From the NCBI GenBank assembly GCA_023381615.1, contig JAMCQL010000059.1, forward strand, positions 1-51,290: a DNA stretch of 51,290 bases. Reading direction: 5' to 3'. Shown here piece by piece: positions 9,545-18,362 of the stretch. The stretch is from Bacteroidota bacterium (GTDB taxonomy: Bacteria; Bacteroidota; Ignavibacteria; Kryptoniales; JAKASW01). A program made the position numbers and the translations under genes. Numbering within the stretch: the first letter of the stretch is position 1; every line of letters begins with the position of its first letter. The notes beneath the pieces were generated by a model that was not told the origin of the DNA, made no database searches, and was given only the letters and a program-made list of their open reading frames with translations.

Positions 9545-9839
9545 GTTAGATAGAGGCGCGGCAGTTATTAGTAACCGTGTGGAGGTTTGAAGCGCTGATG
9601 AAACACGGAGAGCCGAACAGAACAATACATCCTGTATAGTTCGGCTCCCCGTCCCGGCTTGTTGGGGCGGGAAAAGGAACTGCCGCCGAAACCCTGAACA
9701 GGGCTTCACCGTTCATGGTTGGGTTGCCCGAAAGGTTACCATCTGCGACTTGTCAAGACGAGACGCCGACGGGAAAAGCGAAGAGCTTGCAAACTGTCAT
9801 CCGTCTGAACATGAAACAACGGGTGGAGCGCTATTTAAC
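9545..9839 (+). ncRNA. lysine riboswitch (L-box) upstream of dapB
   Basis: The sequence shows the hallmarks of the lysine riboswitch. The P1 strand GTTAGATAG (9545-9553) pairs with CTATTTAAC (9831-9839) with one G-U. It is followed by AGAGGCGCG, by AGTAACCGTGTGGAGG, and by a CTGATGA kink-turn-like segment closed by CCGTGT/ACACGG (9575-9580 with 9603-9608). Further signs are a GCCGCCGAA segment, CTTGTCA, and the terminal GGTGGAGCGCTATTT. At about 295 nt it is longer than usual because of extra hairpins, among them GAGCCGAAC/GTTCGGCTC and the palindromic CCCGtCCC/GGGGCGGG. It lies directly before dapB-dapA-dapD, the expected regulon. Lysine binding should switch the operon off. Confidence 0.85.
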
Positions 9840-9866
9840 TGATCAACATTCTCACCTTGGTCAGTT
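9837..9866 (+). promoter_or_regulatory. candidate expression-platform hairpin of the lysine riboswitch
   Basis: AACTGATCAA (9837-9846) pairs with TTGGTCAGTT (9857-9866) over 10 bp including one G-U. The 5' arm shares three bases (9837-9839) with the 3' strand of P1, so formation of P1 and of this hairpin may compete. The tract after it (ATTTCC) is too weak for a classic intrinsic terminator, so the switching mechanism remains open. Confidence 0.4.
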
Positions 9867-9918
9867 ATTTCCTCCATCCAAAGCTTCGAATCGGAAATCT
9901 AAAATTGAAGATCCTAAG

Positions 9919-10647
9919 ATGAATATTGGTTTGCTCGGGTACGGAAAGATGGGAAAGGAAATCGAGATCGTCGCCAAGCAGCGTTCACATTCGATCTCCG
10001 CTGTTGCGGACATTGGATCAAAGCTACCCGACTCGAGAAATCAGTTTGAGCAATGCGATGTCCTCATGGATTTTTCAGTGCCTACGGCAGTATTAGAACA
10101 TGTGAGATTTGCCGCTCTGCTAAAGAAACCAATTGTAATCGGCACAACCGGCTGGCAAAAAGACTTGGATGAAGTGAAGCGATTAGTAAATGAATCGGCA
10201 ATTGCAGCAGTATTCGCTTCAAATTTCTCACTCGGAATGAACTTATTCATTTCGACAATAGAGAATGCCGCAAAGCTATTCGGCAAATTCGAAGGCTTCG
10301 ACTGCGCCGTGTTGGAAATTCACCACAATCAAAAGTCAGATGCACCGAGCGGTACCGCAATTACGATCGGCAATTCCATCCTGGAGAACTTCCCTTCCAA
10401 AAAAAGGCTGCGAACAGGATTGCCCGACGAACGAATTGCGAAAGATGAACTGCAAGTAAATTCGATCAGAGTCGGAAGCGAGTTTGGAACACACTCGGTT
10501 TTCTTCGATTCCGAAAATGACCGCATCGAACTGACGCACACTTCGAGAGGAAGACGGGGATTCGCGCTTGGCGCCGTGATCGCAGCGGAGTGGTCGGTCG
10601 GCAAAAAAGGATTTTACATTTTCAAAGACATACTGTCTGAATTATAA
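9919..10647 (+). CDS. dapB: 4-hydroxy-tetrahydrodipicolinate reductase
   Basis: A 242-aa enzyme reducing 4-hydroxy-tetrahydrodipicolinate to tetrahydrodipicolinate with NAD(P)H in the diaminopimelate/lysine pathway, cytosolic. The N-terminus has the dinucleotide-binding GYGKMGKEI, then VIGTTGWQKD and ASNFSLGMN. The catalytic signature is EIHHNQKSDAPSGTA, carrying the His-His, Lys and PSGTA elements. The frame is open back to 9715, but that part is riboswitch RNA, and the ATG at 9919 gives the normal family start and length. No clear Shine-Dalgarno precedes it, which may be relevant to riboswitch control. First gene of the dapB-dapA-dapD operon. Confidence 0.93.
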   Translation: MNIGLLGYGKMGKEIEIVAKQRSHSISAVADIGSKLPDSRNQFEQCDVLMDFSVPTAVLEHVRFAALLKKPIVIGTTGWQKDLDEVKRLVNESAIAAVFASNFSLGMNLFISTIENAAKLFGKFEGFDCAVLEIHHNQKSDAPSGTAITIGNSILENFPSKKRLRTGLPDERIAKDELQVNSIRVGSEFGTHSVFFDSENDRIELTHTSRGRRGFALGAVIAAEWSVGKKGFYIFKDILSEL

Positions 10648-10664
10648 ATTATGAATGGAGCCTG

Positions 10665-10681
10665 TCCCGCGTTCCGCGGGA
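10665..10681. repeat. short CCCGCG-TT-CCGCGGG palindrome between dapB and dapA
   Basis: A palindrome in the 89-bp dapB-dapA gap. It resembles other short CCCG/CGGG palindromes found across this window. It is a repeat copy or an intra-operonic hairpin. Confidence 0.4.
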
Positions 10682-10736
10682 AAAAGTGGATTCCAATTGA
10701 GAATTAAGAATTAACATTTACTAGAACGAGGTTGAG

Positions 10737-11666
10737 ATGAAACGGAAACTATTTCGTGGTACAGGCGTGGCTCTCATAACGCCCTTCAAGAAAGACGGCT
10801 CCGTCGACGAGCGGCGAATCCGCGAACTCGTGGAATTTCAGATAACGAACGGAACCGAAGCGATCCTGCCCGCCGGCACGACCGGAGAAAGTGCGACGCT
10901 TTCACATGCGGAGCATCACCAAGTGATGGAAATTGTTCTCGACCAGACTAATCATCGCCTTCCCATAATCGTGGGAGCAGGAAGCAATTCAACACGCGAA
11001 GCGATTTCGCTCACCGTCCACGCGAAGTCCATCGGCGCAGACGGAGTTTTATCGGTGGCGCCTTACTACAATAAACCGACACAGGAAGGTTTCTACCAGC
11101 ACTACGCGGCGATCGCAGAAACCGTGGATATTCCAATTGTGGTTTACAATGTGCCGGGACGAACCGGCAGCAACATCGCCGCGGAAACAACCCTGAGAAT
11201 GGCAGAAGAAATTCCTAATGTGGTCGCCGTAAAAGAAGCGAGCGGAAACATCTCTCAAATCATGGAAATACTGAGAGGAAGACCTGAAGATTTTTCCGTT
11301 TACTCCGGCGACGATCAAATTGCATTCGCTGTCGTTGCACTTGGCGGCGACGGAATAATATCCGTCGTTGCGAATCAGGTACCGAGACTTTTCAGCGACA
11401 TGATTCGCTTTTGTCTTGCGGGCGATTTGGAAAACGCAAGGGAACTTCATTACAAACTTCTGCCGCTTATGAATGTCAACTTCATCGAATCGAACCCTAT
11501 TCCCGTGAAGGCTTCGCTCGCGATGATGGGAATGATCGAGGAAGTTTACCGCTTGCCCCTCGTTCCTCCGACCAATTCCACACGTGAGAAACTAAAGAAG
11601 ATTTTGTCTGACCTTGAACTAATTCAGGTTCCTGTCCAGAAGGGATCCATTTGGACCGGGTTATGA
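10737..11666 (+). CDS. dapA: 4-hydroxy-tetrahydrodipicolinate synthase
   Basis: A 309-aa class I aldolase condensing pyruvate with aspartate semialdehyde, the first committed lysine/DAP step. The TIM-barrel motifs are clear: GTTGE (47-51), Tyr137 in YNVPGRTG, and the Schiff-base Lys166 in VAVKEASGN. Length is slightly above the usual 290-300 aa because of a short C-terminal extension. GAGG stands 7 nt before the ATG. The 3' end overlaps dapD in an ATGA arrangement, implying translational coupling. Confidence 0.95.
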   Translation: MKRKLFRGTGVALITPFKKDGSVDERRIRELVEFQITNGTEAILPAGTTGESATLSHAEHHQVMEIVLDQTNHRLPIIVGAGSNSTREAISLTVHAKSIGADGVLSVAPYYNKPTQEGFYQHYAAIAETVDIPIVVYNVPGRTGSNIAAETTLRMAEEIPNVVAVKEASGNISQIMEILRGRPEDFSVYSGDDQIAFAVVALGGDGIISVVANQVPRLFSDMIRFCLAGDLENARELHYKLLPLMNVNFIESNPIPVKASLAMMGMIEEVYRLPLVPPTNSTREKLKKILSDLELIQVPVQKGSIWTGL

Positions 11667-12505
11667 GCAGAGAATTACTTATCGCAGAAATAGAAAAGTT
11701 CTACGAAACCTCGGGGATAAGCCCTGTGGCGGAATCATTTGTGGAACAATTTCTTGAACTACTTGACATTGGTGAAGTCAGAGCGGCTGAACGCGATCGG
11801 TCGTCGTCGAGCGGATGGAAAGTAAATGAATGGGTGAAGAAAGGGATCTTACTTGCCTTTCGAATTGGAAAACTCATTAAAGTAGAAAACGAGTGCAGTG
11901 ACCAATTTTACGACAAGCACACTCTCCCGACAAAAAATATTTCCATTGCGGACGAAATTCGCGTCGTACCGGGCGGCACCGCGATACGTCGAGGCGCGTA
12001 CATTGCAAAAGGCATCGTAGTAATGCCGCCATCTTACGTGAACGTTGGCGCTTATGTTGACGAAGGAACGATGCTCGATTCTCATTCACTTGTTGGTTCC
12101 TGCGCACAAGTTGGCAAAAAGGTTCACATCAGTGCCGGCACACAGATAGGCGGAGTGCTGGAGCCTGTTGGTGCATTCCCGGTCATAATTGAAGACGAAG
12201 TGATGGTCGGCGGCAACTGCGGAATCTACGAAGGCGCGATCGTTAGGCGCCGCGCCGTAATTGGCGCTGGGTGCATCATCACAGGTTCAACCCCTGTCTA
12301 CGATTTGGTCAAAGGAAAAATTTACAGAAAAGAAAAAAAACATCCGCTAATTATTCCGGAAGGCGCGGTCGTTGTCGCAGGTTCGCGGAAAGCCGCTGGC
12401 AACTTTGCGGCGGAGACCAACATTTCGCTTTACACACCCGTCATCGTGAAGTACCGCGATGAGAAGACGGATGCCGCAACGATATTAGAAGAAGCGCTAA
12501 GATAA
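11663..12505 (+). CDS. dapD: 2,3,4,5-tetrahydropyridine-2,6-dicarboxylate N-succinyltransferase
   Basis: A 280-aa enzyme of the succinylase branch of DAP synthesis, transferring succinyl from succinyl-CoA to tetrahydrodipicolinate. The C-terminal half is a left-handed beta-helix of hexapeptide repeats: [52 protein letters not shown]. The ATG at 11663 overlaps the dapA stop (ATGA); a TTG at 11651 in the same frame is less likely. Presence of dapD indicates the succinylated rather than the acetylated or aminotransferase pathway. Confidence 0.95.
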   Translation: MSRELLIAEIEKFYETSGISPVAESFVEQFLELLDIGEVRAAERDRSSSSGWKVNEWVKKGILLAFRIGKLIKVENECSDQFYDKHTLPTKNISIADEIRVVPGGTAIRRGAYIAKGIVVMPPSYVNVGAYVDEGTMLDSHSLVGSCAQVGKKVHISAGTQIGGVLEPVGAFPVIIEDEVMVGGNCGIYEGAIVRRRAVIGAGCIITGSTPVYDLVKGKIYRKEKKHPLIIPEGAVVVAGSRKAAGNFAAETNISLYTPVIVKYRDEKTDAATILEEALR

Positions 12506-12636
12506 GTCAAAAACGGGAACGCTGGCTTCAACAACCACCCTCGCCTCCGTTTTCACACCAGAAATATATTCTTCATCGCATCCCCTTCTTGAACTTCCGC
12601 CCGGCAGTGGGTAACCACTTTGAATTGACGGAGTTC

Positions 12637-15303
12637 TTACAATTGGCTCGCTTCTCTTTGCACGTCTTCGAGTTTTGTGGCATCAGTAAAATGTACTTCC
12701 TCAAACTCCCCGAAATGCTTCCTTCCGCATTCGATCTTCTGGTTTTCGCTCTCGAGACGCTTTGACTTGTCCAAAGTCGATTTTGTTTCAGCTACGAAGT
12801 AAAGCCTTTTCTCCTGCTTCAGCATCAGCGCCCAATCAGGTATGTACTTGCCCACTGGTGTTTCGATAACAAACCAGCGCGGCAGCTTCAGGAAAAATTC
12901 TATGTTATCGCTGCCGTCGCATGCCTCGGCAAACTTGCGTTCTGTTTCCGACAAGGAATCTATTTCTATGTTGTCGAGAATTGTCTTCTCTTGGTTTTTC
13001 ACTGCATAGAGGTTGGTTAAGTACTCTTCGATCTCCTCGGATTGGAACTGGCGCATCTCATAGTAGTCATTATCTATCTTCTGATACTTAACGCCGTCCA
13101 CCATTATTGACTCAAGCTCAGTTTTGATTTCATGTACTGCATTTTCGAGGAACAATCGCGGATTCTTCAAGCAATCGAGCATCCTCCCCGATTGTCGCAG
13201 AATCTCCGTTATTGTCGACCGTGTAAGATGAGTCCTTTGTTCTATGTAGCCGACTATATCCGGGATTGCCACGCTGCCGTATTGCGGCTCATAGAAGTTC
13301 ATCGAAGCCGTTTCTCCTCCTATGCCTCCGGAATCCATGAGCACTTTGGTCCGCTGGGCGACAATCCTCGGCGCCAGAATCTCCGGCATCTTTCTCACTC
13401 GTTTAGCCGCCTCCCGAATGAGCGCTTCTGTCGTGTATTCAACCCTGTATGTTGTCTTCTGGCGGATGCGTTCCCACAAGTCCTTGAACTTCAGGTCTGT
13501 TTCATACCCTTTGCGGAGAGTCACCTTCTTCTTGTCGTTTTTGTTCTTTATCCTTCCTTCGAATTTCTCTCCTGTATCTTCCTCGATTTCCTTCTGGAGC
13601 TTCTTCGCAAACTGCTCGTAACTTTCGTTTGCCACAACAGTCAGCCTGTTGACAGCTTTTTCGAAAACCCTGTTGCCATCGGAGCTAACGGCAAGCCGAA
13701 GACCTCTTCCTATCTCCTGCCGTTTCTTCATTTCCGATGTCGTCTCATTGAGCGTACAAAGCTGGAACACATTGGGACTGTCCCAGCCTTCACGCAGCGC
13801 AGAATGGCTGAAAATAAACCTCAGCGGTTCGTTCAGGTCTAGCAGTCTCTCTTTGTCTTTCATTATCAACTCATAAGCCTCGGTATCGCCTTCCGACGTT
13901 CTCCCCTCACGCGAGTCTTTCAATATCCCTTTCTTGTCCTGGGCGAAGTAGCCGTTGTGGACGCGGTCTGCATCGAATGGGATCACCTCCGTGTAACCGG
14001 GTTTGGCTGCATATTCCTTAAATATCTCTTCAAACCAGACAGCAAACTTGCCTTTGAACGGCGCGCCGTCCTCGTACGACCGATAGTTCTTGACTTTGTC
14101 TATGAAGAGGAGCGACAGTACCTTGATTCCTTTCGGCTTCAGGTTGGCTTCCTTCCGGAAGTGCTCTTCGACCGTTTTTCTGATCTGAACTTTCATTATA
14201 TCATCTTGAAGGCCGCCTTTTGTCTCTCCGACTTCGAGCCTTGTCCCGTTTGAAAACTCGACGTACCCGTTCTCGGCATTAATCTCATTGACAACGTAGC
14301 CCTCACGGTACATCTCGCGCTTGTTGGAAAGGTCGTAGAGGCTATCGCCGTTCCGAACGTACGCGCTCTTGCGCAGGACACCGTTGGCTCCCTCAAAATC
14401 GAAAATGAGTTTTGCGCTGATTTTAGTCTTCTGTGTCTTTATTCCTTCAAGTTTCACAAATGCCTGGTTGAAGCTGGCTTCACTGATTACAGAATCCACC
14501 TCGATCTGCTTCACCAACCCAAGGTCGTACGCCTTCACTGGGCTGAGCTTGTAAACCAGGTTGTAAACATCCCTGTGAGTTGCAGAGTACCGGAGCGTGC
14601 ATGATGGATTGAGATTCGCAATGGCTTGCTTACGCAGGTCGGTCTCCATGTTCTGCGGCTCATCTAAAATCACAATCGGGTTGGTGTACCGGATGAATTC
14701 TATCGGGCGCTTCCCCGTCAGCTTGTCGTTCGGCTTGTTTATGATATTCTCATCTTTCGCGAACGAGTCGATGTTAATGACAAGAACCTGTATCGTGTTG
14801 CTCAGCGCGAAGCCGCGGAGAAGAGAAACGTTCTTAGAGTCGTAAACCGTATAGGTCAATGGAACTCTGTTGTAGAGATTCTGGAAATGCTCGTGTGTTA
14901 TCTGGAGGTTCTTGAGAACCCCTTCCCGGATGGCGATGCTCGGCACGACTATGATGAACTTCTTAAACCCGTAAGTTTTGTTCAGCTCATAAATAGTCCG
15001 CAGGTAAACATATGTCTTCCCTGTCCCGGTCTCCATCTCGACGGAGAAATTGAGGCCTTTCAGCTTGTCTGACCCTTCTAATCCCTTTCTCCTCTGAACG
15101 TCCCGGACGTTTTTCAATATCTCCTGTTCAGTCAGCCTGATGGCATTGCCCACGCCGTTTTCGGTGAACGCGAGACTCGAATCGCCTTGCTGGAGCGAGA
15201 ACTCGTAATCGCCGGTGTTCAATGGCTGGCCTTCGAAGATGTCAACGACAGACCGAATAGCCTGTATCTGGAAATCCTGATGTGAATCGAATTGGAGTTT
15301 CAT
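12637..15303 (-). CDS. res: type III restriction enzyme, Res subunit
   Basis: An 888-aa superfamily 2 helicase-nuclease. Walker A is at about 91-97 (ETGTGKT), motif II is DEPQ (214-217), motif III SAT (240-242) and motif VI QEIGRGLRL. The C-terminal domain has a PD-(D/E)XK nuclease pattern (YIPDWALML, then FVAETKST). With Mod it forms an ATP-dependent type III restriction complex that cuts DNA carrying inversely oriented unmodified sites. The gene looks complete. It is separated from mod by about 4 kb of accessory defence genes instead of being adjacent. There is no clear RBS before the ATG. Confidence 0.9.
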   Translation of the reverse strand: MKLQFDSHQDFQIQAIRSVVDIFEGQPLNTGDYEFSLQQGDSSLAFTENGVGNAIRLTEQEILKNVRDVQRRKGLEGSDKLKGLNFSVEMETGTGKTYVYLRTIYELNKTYGFKKFIIVVPSIAIREGVLKNLQITHEHFQNLYNRVPLTYTVYDSKNVSLLRGFALSNTIQVLVINIDSFAKDENIINKPNDKLTGKRPIEFIRYTNPIVILDEPQNMETDLRKQAIANLNPSCTLRYSATHRDVYNLVYKLSPVKAYDLGLVKQIEVDSVISEASFNQAFVKLEGIKTQKTKISAKLIFDFEGANGVLRKSAYVRNGDSLYDLSNKREMYREGYVVNEINAENGYVEFSNGTRLEVGETKGGLQDDIMKVQIRKTVEEHFRKEANLKPKGIKVLSLLFIDKVKNYRSYEDGAPFKGKFAVWFEEIFKEYAAKPGYTEVIPFDADRVHNGYFAQDKKGILKDSREGRTSEGDTEAYELIMKDKERLLDLNEPLRFIFSHSALREGWDSPNVFQLCTLNETTSEMKKRQEIGRGLRLAVSSDGNRVFEKAVNRLTVVANESYEQFAKKLQKEIEEDTGEKFEGRIKNKNDKKKVTLRKGYETDLKFKDLWERIRQKTTYRVEYTTEALIREAAKRVRKMPEILAPRIVAQRTKVLMDSGGIGGETASMNFYEPQYGSVAIPDIVGYIEQRTHLTRSTITEILRQSGRMLDCLKNPRLFLENAVHEIKTELESIMVDGVKYQKIDNDYYEMRQFQSEEIEEYLTNLYAVKNQEKTILDNIEIDSLSETERKFAEACDGSDNIEFFLKLPRWFVIETPVGKYIPDWALMLKQEKRLYFVAETKSTLDKSKRLESENQKIECGRKHFGEFEEVHFTDATKLEDVQREASQL

Positions 15304-15454
15304 ACTATGCTCAAGTCCATGGCTGTTTTTAAGTAGTTCAAGAATCTACTGTCAGAGCGCTCCAATTTCCGTCCTACGTTTTGCATTTACAGTCTCATTT
15401 CCGTATAATGTGTCGGAGCCTTTGGTGGCGAAAGCTGCCATTGGCTTTTCCCTT

Positions 15455-16348
15455 TTAAGCCCTTTCGTCCGTTCCGCGTAAGTCGTCGATGCATGTAATC
15501 CCATAAATCAGCCTGGCTGATTCTCCTCCTTCGCTAGGATATCGTTTGAATTGCATCCCGTTGACTTTCTGGGCATAGGGCACGATTTCTCCCCTCGATG
15601 GTTTTGTCATTCTCGGACCTGCTCGAAAGCCCCCAGTTGATAATGTAAGCGATTATGTCGGTCAGTTGAATTACCGTCGTCAAATCGCTGTGCGCAAAGA
15701 ATGGCTCTGGAACGATGCGCCGGCTGCGTTCCCTGCCTTTTGATGTCTTTGTAAAATAGTTGAACACCTGATCGATCAGCAGCCGGGCCATAGCCTTTTC
15801 CAGCTCATCAAATACGATAAGTCCCTGGGTGGTTTCGTCAATGCTTTCCACATAATAAAACATCCGTTCAAGAAGGTAGACGTAGTCCTTCCTCAGTTTG
15901 TCACTTGATGCAGGTGAAGGAGCATCGACCTCCACCATCGAGGCGAACACTTTAATCTCAAATGCTGAAGCAAGGTCAAGCAACTCATCGACAAATTGCA
16001 GGGACGCCCTTCCAAATGCTGTGTATTCTACGGCAGTTGCGTTTGGAGACGACGTGGTTCCCGCTGTGGAGCTGCCCTTCTCAAGAAACGACTTGGCATA
16101 AGTTTTCTGGTCGGCTTCGCTTATTTCTATCGCTTGATTTGCAAACCGAAATCTCTTTTTCAAAAGGAGCTTTGAGCCCTTGAGTTCAGTTCGAAGATCC
16201 GCCAGCCTCACACCGAAGCGATCAAGCTCCAACTTCTGTTCCGCCTTGATAAAGTCCCACAGTTTCTCTTCTTTGATAGAAGTTGCAGTCAATATTCATA
16301 GGGCGCGTGTTTCTTATCAATTCCACTCTCGTCGACAAAGAATAACAT
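15455..16348 (-). pseudogene. DUF3800 (RNase H-like) protein, broken by two frameshifts
   Basis: Three frames must be joined to read a full DUF3800 protein of about 298 aa. The start is ATG at 16348 with GGGAGGAAG upstream and encodes MLFFVDESGIDKKHAPYE, the family N-terminus with its VDESG motif. It then hits TGA; dropping one base near 16293 joins LTATSIKEEKLWDF. The middle (16292 to about 15560) carries GLIVFDE and VPEPFFAHSDLTTVIQLTD. Near 15560 a second shift is needed to reach YGITCIDDLRGTDERA, the family C-terminus, with TAA at 15455-15457. The single long frame (15534-16292, TTG start) is only the central part. Either a pseudogene or two sequence errors. Confidence 0.75.
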
Positions 16349-16351
16349 CTG

Positions 16352-16459
16352 TCACTTCCTCCCTTTTGCATTTCTAACCCCGCTGAGGTTAGCAGCCTCG
16401 GCTCGACGGCTTCGGGAGTTATCTCGAAGCCGTTTCTTTATGTTCTCTAAGCTTACCAT
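16352..16459 (-). CDS. 35-aa basic protein upstream of the DUF3800 gene
   Basis: A short ORF starting MVSLENIKKRLRDN and ending NLSGVRNAKGRK, with about a third Lys/Arg. Its TGA lies 3 nt before the ATG of the DUF3800 gene, suggesting coupled translation. GGGAGA stands directly before its ATG, a tight spacing. No family is recognised. A hairpin (16407-16432) within it is also capable of forming on the other strand. Confidence 0.4.
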   Translation of the reverse strand: MVSLENIKKRLRDNSRSRRAEAANLSGVRNAKGRK

Positions 16460-16485
16460 TCTCCCGGCATCAGCAAATTGGTCCG

Positions 16486-16507
16486 ACGTCCCGCGAAAGC
16501 GGGACGT
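16486..16507. repeat. 22-bp perfect hairpin, ACGTCCCGC-GAAA-GCGGGACGT
   Basis: A 9-bp stem closed by a GAAA tetraloop, followed by TTCT on the plus strand. It belongs by sequence to the TCCCG/CGGGA palindrome family scattered over the window. The surrounding stretch 16460-16717 holds no convincing gene. Confidence 0.5.
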
Positions 16508-16717
16508 TTCTCCTACGTATTATTTGTAATTTCGGATCGCCTTCATCGTCTGAACCACGGATGACTTTAGTTCCGCCTTTACGGCTGACAAAATATATCC
16601 TCATCCTTACAATCATAATCATTTTACCAGCGCCTATTTGCGGCTCAAACATTATTCGTGTTTCGCGTTCTTTTCCTCTCTCAGGCACAAAGCATCAAAA
16701 CGAGATGACCCTTTCTA

Positions 16718-17473
16718 TCATATGTCACAAATATCCAAAGTGAAATCTTTCTTCATCCCAGTCACTTGCTGAAATCTCCCTCCCCAATTCATTGACCTCA
16801 TGAGTTTCATAATTCTTACTCTCTTTGTATCTGCCGTTTTGAGCCCAAAAATGATGCCAGATATCATCTCTGGAGGAAAATCGTGCTTTCCATCCCCATC
16901 TTTCCTTATTGCAACTCGCCATTCTTTTTCATATTTCCAGGATTCCGCTTTCGTGTAATAATGCAGCCGCACTTTGCGATTGTAATCTTCTTTAAAATCT
17001 GTTACTCCCAAAAGGGGAATCGTTGGATACGTTTTAGGATAATTTACATACTGCAGATTCTGGTGGAAAGGGATCAAGGATGAATTAAATTTTAAACAAA
17101 CACCCCTATGCTTGTCAGCGTAGTGTGAAAACATCACCGGACTATTCCCAACGGCAGATAAGCATAATACGCGCACTTCTCCCTTCATGAATTCAAATGC
17201 CCTTCTGTACTCATCGCGCACTACGTTCTCAAACCCTTCCTTATCAATTCTCATAACGTGTTTTTTGTATTGTTGATAAGGGCGGAGATTGAGATCCACA
17301 TAATTCTTTACGGCTTCGGGATCAATGAGGTCAAACTCCGGTACAATTCCACATTCCAATGGATCATTGAATTCTTCTACTAAGGAAAAGTAAATGTGCT
17401 TCAACGTCAGCAGTTCAAATAAATGCTTGTTGATCGGGAAATATTTATAAAGATACTTCGGAACGTGAGTCAT
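16718..17473 (-). CDS. DUF2971 domain protein
   Basis: A 251-aa protein with the DUF2971 signatures: LYKYFPINK at the start, FNDPLEC, LCLSAVGNSPVMFSHYAD followed by HRGVCLKF, and KEWRVA near the C-terminus. The biochemical role of this family is not established; it recurs in phage-defence and accessory regions. AGAGGG lies 8 nt before the ATG. It follows the Abi-like gene by 21 nt, so the two are probably cotranscribed. Confidence 0.8.
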   Translation of the reverse strand: MTHVPKYLYKYFPINKHLFELLTLKHIYFSLVEEFNDPLECGIVPEFDLIDPEAVKNYVDLNLRPYQQYKKHVMRIDKEGFENVVRDEYRRAFEFMKGEVRVLCLSAVGNSPVMFSHYADKHRGVCLKFNSSLIPFHQNLQYVNYPKTYPTIPLLGVTDFKEDYNRKVRLHYYTKAESWKYEKEWRVAIRKDGDGKHDFPPEMISGIIFGLKTADTKRVRIMKLMRSMNWGGRFQQVTGMKKDFTLDICDI

Positions 17474-17494
17474 ATCATTTTCCCTCTGCCACCT

Positions 17495-18136
17495 TTACCC
17501 GTCCTCGCAAACACTCTTTTGCTTCATTTCCTTGCGCGCCAAATAAATAATCAAAGAGGCGGAAATGTTAAGCATAAATTCGGCGTCCGAATATTCGAAA
17601 TTACTTGACACGTAAGCGCCGTGACCAATCCCTGGCTCATCGCCGCGAACAGCATATATGGCCTCAATGATCTTTCCCATTGCCGGATGGGCCAAATGCG
17701 ATTGCCTTATTTCCGGCAGCAAGTCGGAAAGTGTATCCTTTGGGTGATAGAGGATAATCTTTGAGAATCCTTCTACGGCGCCAACGGCTTCCTTAACGGA
17801 GTTCAAGTAATCGGGTGGTTTCACATTGTATAGAAATTCCCTTGCTTTTCTGAACTGATTCCATACATCTGGATAATCCGGAGTCAATAGTTTCTCCACC
17901 GTATCAATAAGCTTTTTTGTTTGCTCAGGCAATTCGTGCTGAACTGGAAATTCCCTGTTAAGCTCTCGTGGATTCTCAACTAAACGGATTCCGGGAGTTG
18001 TTATTGAGAGCAGTGTCCAGGTACTATCCTCAGTTTTGATCAATCCGTTGTCCCTTAAGATTTGAATGTTTTGCTGTCTCCTAATAACGTCATCCCCTTT
18101 TAGAAAGGGCATTTCTTCTGTGTTGACAAGCTTCAA
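17495..18136 (-). CDS. abortive-infection-like protein (Abi_C type), 5' end frameshifted
   Basis: 213 residues are readable from a TTG at 18136. The C-terminal half (LNSVKEAVGAVEGFSKIIL, HPAMGKIIEAIYAVRG, then EPGIGHGAYV and a hydrophobic helix) matches the Abi_C pattern of abortive-infection proteins. Just upstream in another frame, an ATG at 18201 encodes MNDNEMRRSILQFAYDQG, which looks like the true N-terminus of a winged-helix-like region and stops at about 18134. One base shift between 18137 and 18165 would give a single protein of about 235 aa. The gene is thus probably frameshifted; function as defence effector is inferred from family and context. Confidence 0.6.
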   Translation of the reverse strand: MKLVNTEEMPFLKGDDVIRRQQNIQILRDNGLIKTEDSTWTLLSITTPGIRLVENPRELNREFPVQHELPEQTKKLIDTVEKLLTPDYPDVWNQFRKAREFLYNVKPPDYLNSVKEAVGAVEGFSKIILYHPKDTLSDLLPEIRQSHLAHPAMGKIIEAIYAVRGDEPGIGHGAYVSSNFEYSDAEFMLNISASLIIYLARKEMKQKSVCEDG

Positions 18137-18223
18137 CTGGTGCTCAAGCCTTGGTCGTAAGCAAACTGTAGAATCGATCTTCGCATCTCATTGTCATTCA
18201 TGTTGCCCGTCCATTGTCTGCAC

Positions 18224-18290
18224 TCTGATCCGTCTGATTTCTTGAATCGTGTGAATCATATTAATCAGACGCATCCCGGTTCAGACTATT
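18224..18290. repeat. degenerate ATCAGA/CTGATT repeat, copy shared with mod
   Basis: On the minus strand the stretch beginning GTCTGAACCGGGATGCGT and continuing with CTGATT and GATTC phrases closely matches the mod linker at 20895-20978 (GTCTGAACCGGGATTCGT...). In mod it is read in frame; here it is non-coding. Confidence 0.55.
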
Positions 18291-18354
18291 TTGCACTCCA
18301 CTCCCGCATCCTTCCCGCAGGAGGGATCTTCGACATCTGCAACGCCGTAATTGT
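18281..18354 (-). pseudogene. 3' remnant of a second type III mod gene
   Basis: The minus strand encodes ITALQM, then 20 extra bases of palindromic repeat (18314-18333), then in another frame KDAGVECKIV and TGA at 18281-18283. This aligns with the C-terminus of the intact Mod (TALRMKDEGVEFRTI, stop). It is the tail of a diverged mod gene, cut off upstream by the direct repeat beginning at 18363 and itself interrupted by the small palindrome. Confidence 0.6.
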
Positions 18355-18362
18355 TTTGTTTT

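Noticed and set aside
9715..9918. N-terminal extension of dapB (68 residues)
   Set aside because: The stretch is riboswitch RNA and expression platform; family alignment starts at MNIGLLGYGKMG.
13132..13842. 236-aa open frame antisense to res
   Set aside because: Shadow of the res reading frame; the res translation carries all helicase motifs here.
16407..16440. CGGCTTCG/CGAAGCCG hairpin plus TTTCTTTA as an intrinsic terminator on the plus strand
   Set aside because: No plus-strand gene ends upstream, and the sequence is part of the 35-codon minus-strand ORF; function as terminator has no transcript to act on.
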